Notes under the pieces: model-generated
The model's input: the letters and a program-made list of their open reading frames with translations, nothing else
Database searches by the model: none
Told to the model about the DNA's origin: nothing
DNA from: Pseudarthrobacter sp. L1SW
GTDB taxonomy: Bacteria; Actinomycetota; Actinomycetes; Actinomycetales; Micrococcaceae
Assembly (NCBI RefSeq): GCF_020809045.1
Contig: NZ_CP078079.1
Location: 1,054,001 to 1,118,000 of the forward strand
Length of the DNA: 64,000 nt
Reading direction: 5' to 3'
In this document: one piece after another, positions 63,560-64,000 of the stretch
How the letters are laid out: every line of letters starts with the position of its first letter
Position numbering within the stretch: the first letter of the stretch is position 1
Translations under genes and position numbers: made by a program

Positions 63560-64000
63560 CTAACCGCGAGCCTGCAGCCCCGGAACGCCGTCCTGGATGG
63601 CAAACGAGGCCTTCGTTGAAACGGGGGCGCCCGGCGTCGTGACGTAGTCCAGCGTCCGGAAGTCCGCGGTCATCGCCTCGCGGGTGATGCGTGTGTTCAC
63701 GTAGCCGCGGTTGTCGTTGTAGAACTTCAGGTGCGGGTTCCACGCCATGGTGGGCTCCGTGGTGGATCCGGTGCCGTTTCCGGTGGACGTGATGGACGTG
63801 CACACCAGCTCCGAGCCCACCACAGGCGAGGCCGGGTCCTTGTAGTCCACCTTGACGTCGTTCGCCCAGTTGCGGTGCACGTCGCCGGTAAGCACGACGG
63901 CGTTGCGCACGTTGGCGTCCACCCAGCCTTGGGTGATGCGACGGCGGGAGGAGGCGTAGCCGTCCCAGCCGTCCATGGAGACGTCGTCGACCTCCAGGGC
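63560..64000 (-). CDS. phoD: PhoD-like alkaline phosphatase (3' part; gene runs off the window)
   Basis: The frame is open to the right edge. The visible C-terminal ~147 residues include DGWDGYASSRRRI, VVLTGDVHRNWANDVKVD (metal-binding Asp and His), GSELVCTSITSTGNG and HLKFYNDNRGYVNTRITREAM, which match the PhoD phosphatase C-terminal domain. These secreted Ca/Fe enzymes release phosphate from diesters and monoesters. The N-terminal and most metal ligands lie outside the window. Confidence 0.8.
   Translation of the reverse strand, partial: ALEVDDVSMDGWDGYASSRRRITQGWVDANVRNAVVLTGDVHRNWANDVKVDYKDPASPVVGSELVCTSITSTGNGTGSTTEPTMAWNPHLKFYNDNRGYVNTRITREAMTADFRTLDYVTTPGAPVSTKASFAIQDGVPGLQARG

Overview
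The window is high-GC actinobacterial chromosome, most likely from the Arthrobacter/Pseudarthrobacter group (Micrococcaceae). The grounds are GC-rich codon use, many GTG starts, a mycothiol-reductase-like DsbA protein, and catabolic operons typical of soil arthrobacters. All family assignments come from reading the translated sequence; no database search was run. I saw no rRNA, tRNA, CRISPR array or intact insertion sequence.

Layout. 0-7.9 kb is an accessory island: a partial HerA-type ATPase with an embedded PD-(D/E)xK-like nuclease motif, a DUF6338-type membrane protein, and a convergent lower-GC CHAT-peptidase gene. These sit beside decayed gene fragments, including a broken copy of a GNAT-ribokinase pair whose intact copy lies just beyond the island. 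7.9-12.5 kb is a nucleoside/ribose salvage locus: a deletion-damaged DeoR regulator, GNAT acetyltransferase and ribokinase, divergent from an MFS permease and a nucleoside hydrolase. 12.6-17.1 kb holds a 56-residue Cys-pair protein and a GAF-domain regulator divergent from a flavin monooxygenase and a 2,3-butanediol dehydrogenase. 17.1-21.1 kb holds assorted single genes (HNH, DsbA/Rv2466c-like, SRPBCC, DUF695-like).

21.1-28.8 kb is a complete LacI-controlled sugar operon: three LacI half-palindromic operators, an unknown 160-residue protein, a lipoprotein binding protein, ATPase, permease, TIM-barrel epimerase and a Gfo/Idh/MocA oxidoreductase. The last resembles levoglucosan dehydrogenase. 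29-34.8 kb holds small secreted and membrane proteins, a GntR/UTRA regulator and a VOC protein. 34.9-39.1 kb is a four-carbon acid sugar (D-threonate/erythronate) operon, kdgT-dtnK-pdxA2-deoR, with paired palindromes over its promoter.

39.2-50.7 kb is rich in exported proteins: a metallophosphoesterase, two subtilases (one with nearly identical 150-bp repeats), a CPBP protease, a GerMN lipoprotein and a P-type Mg2+ ATPase. 50.6-57.7 kb contains SRPBCC genes, two apparently frameshifted genes, a flavoprotein, a cold-shock protein and a secreted lipase. 57.7-64 kb contains a solitary ctaD, a gluconate locus (gntR, gntK, gntP) and a partial PhoD-type phosphatase at the right edge.

The most notable material is the left island (nuclease-ATPase, CHAT, DUF6338, flanked by decayed and intact copies of the same gene pair). 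Next are the well-formed operator arrays of the sugar operons and several long perfect palindromes.
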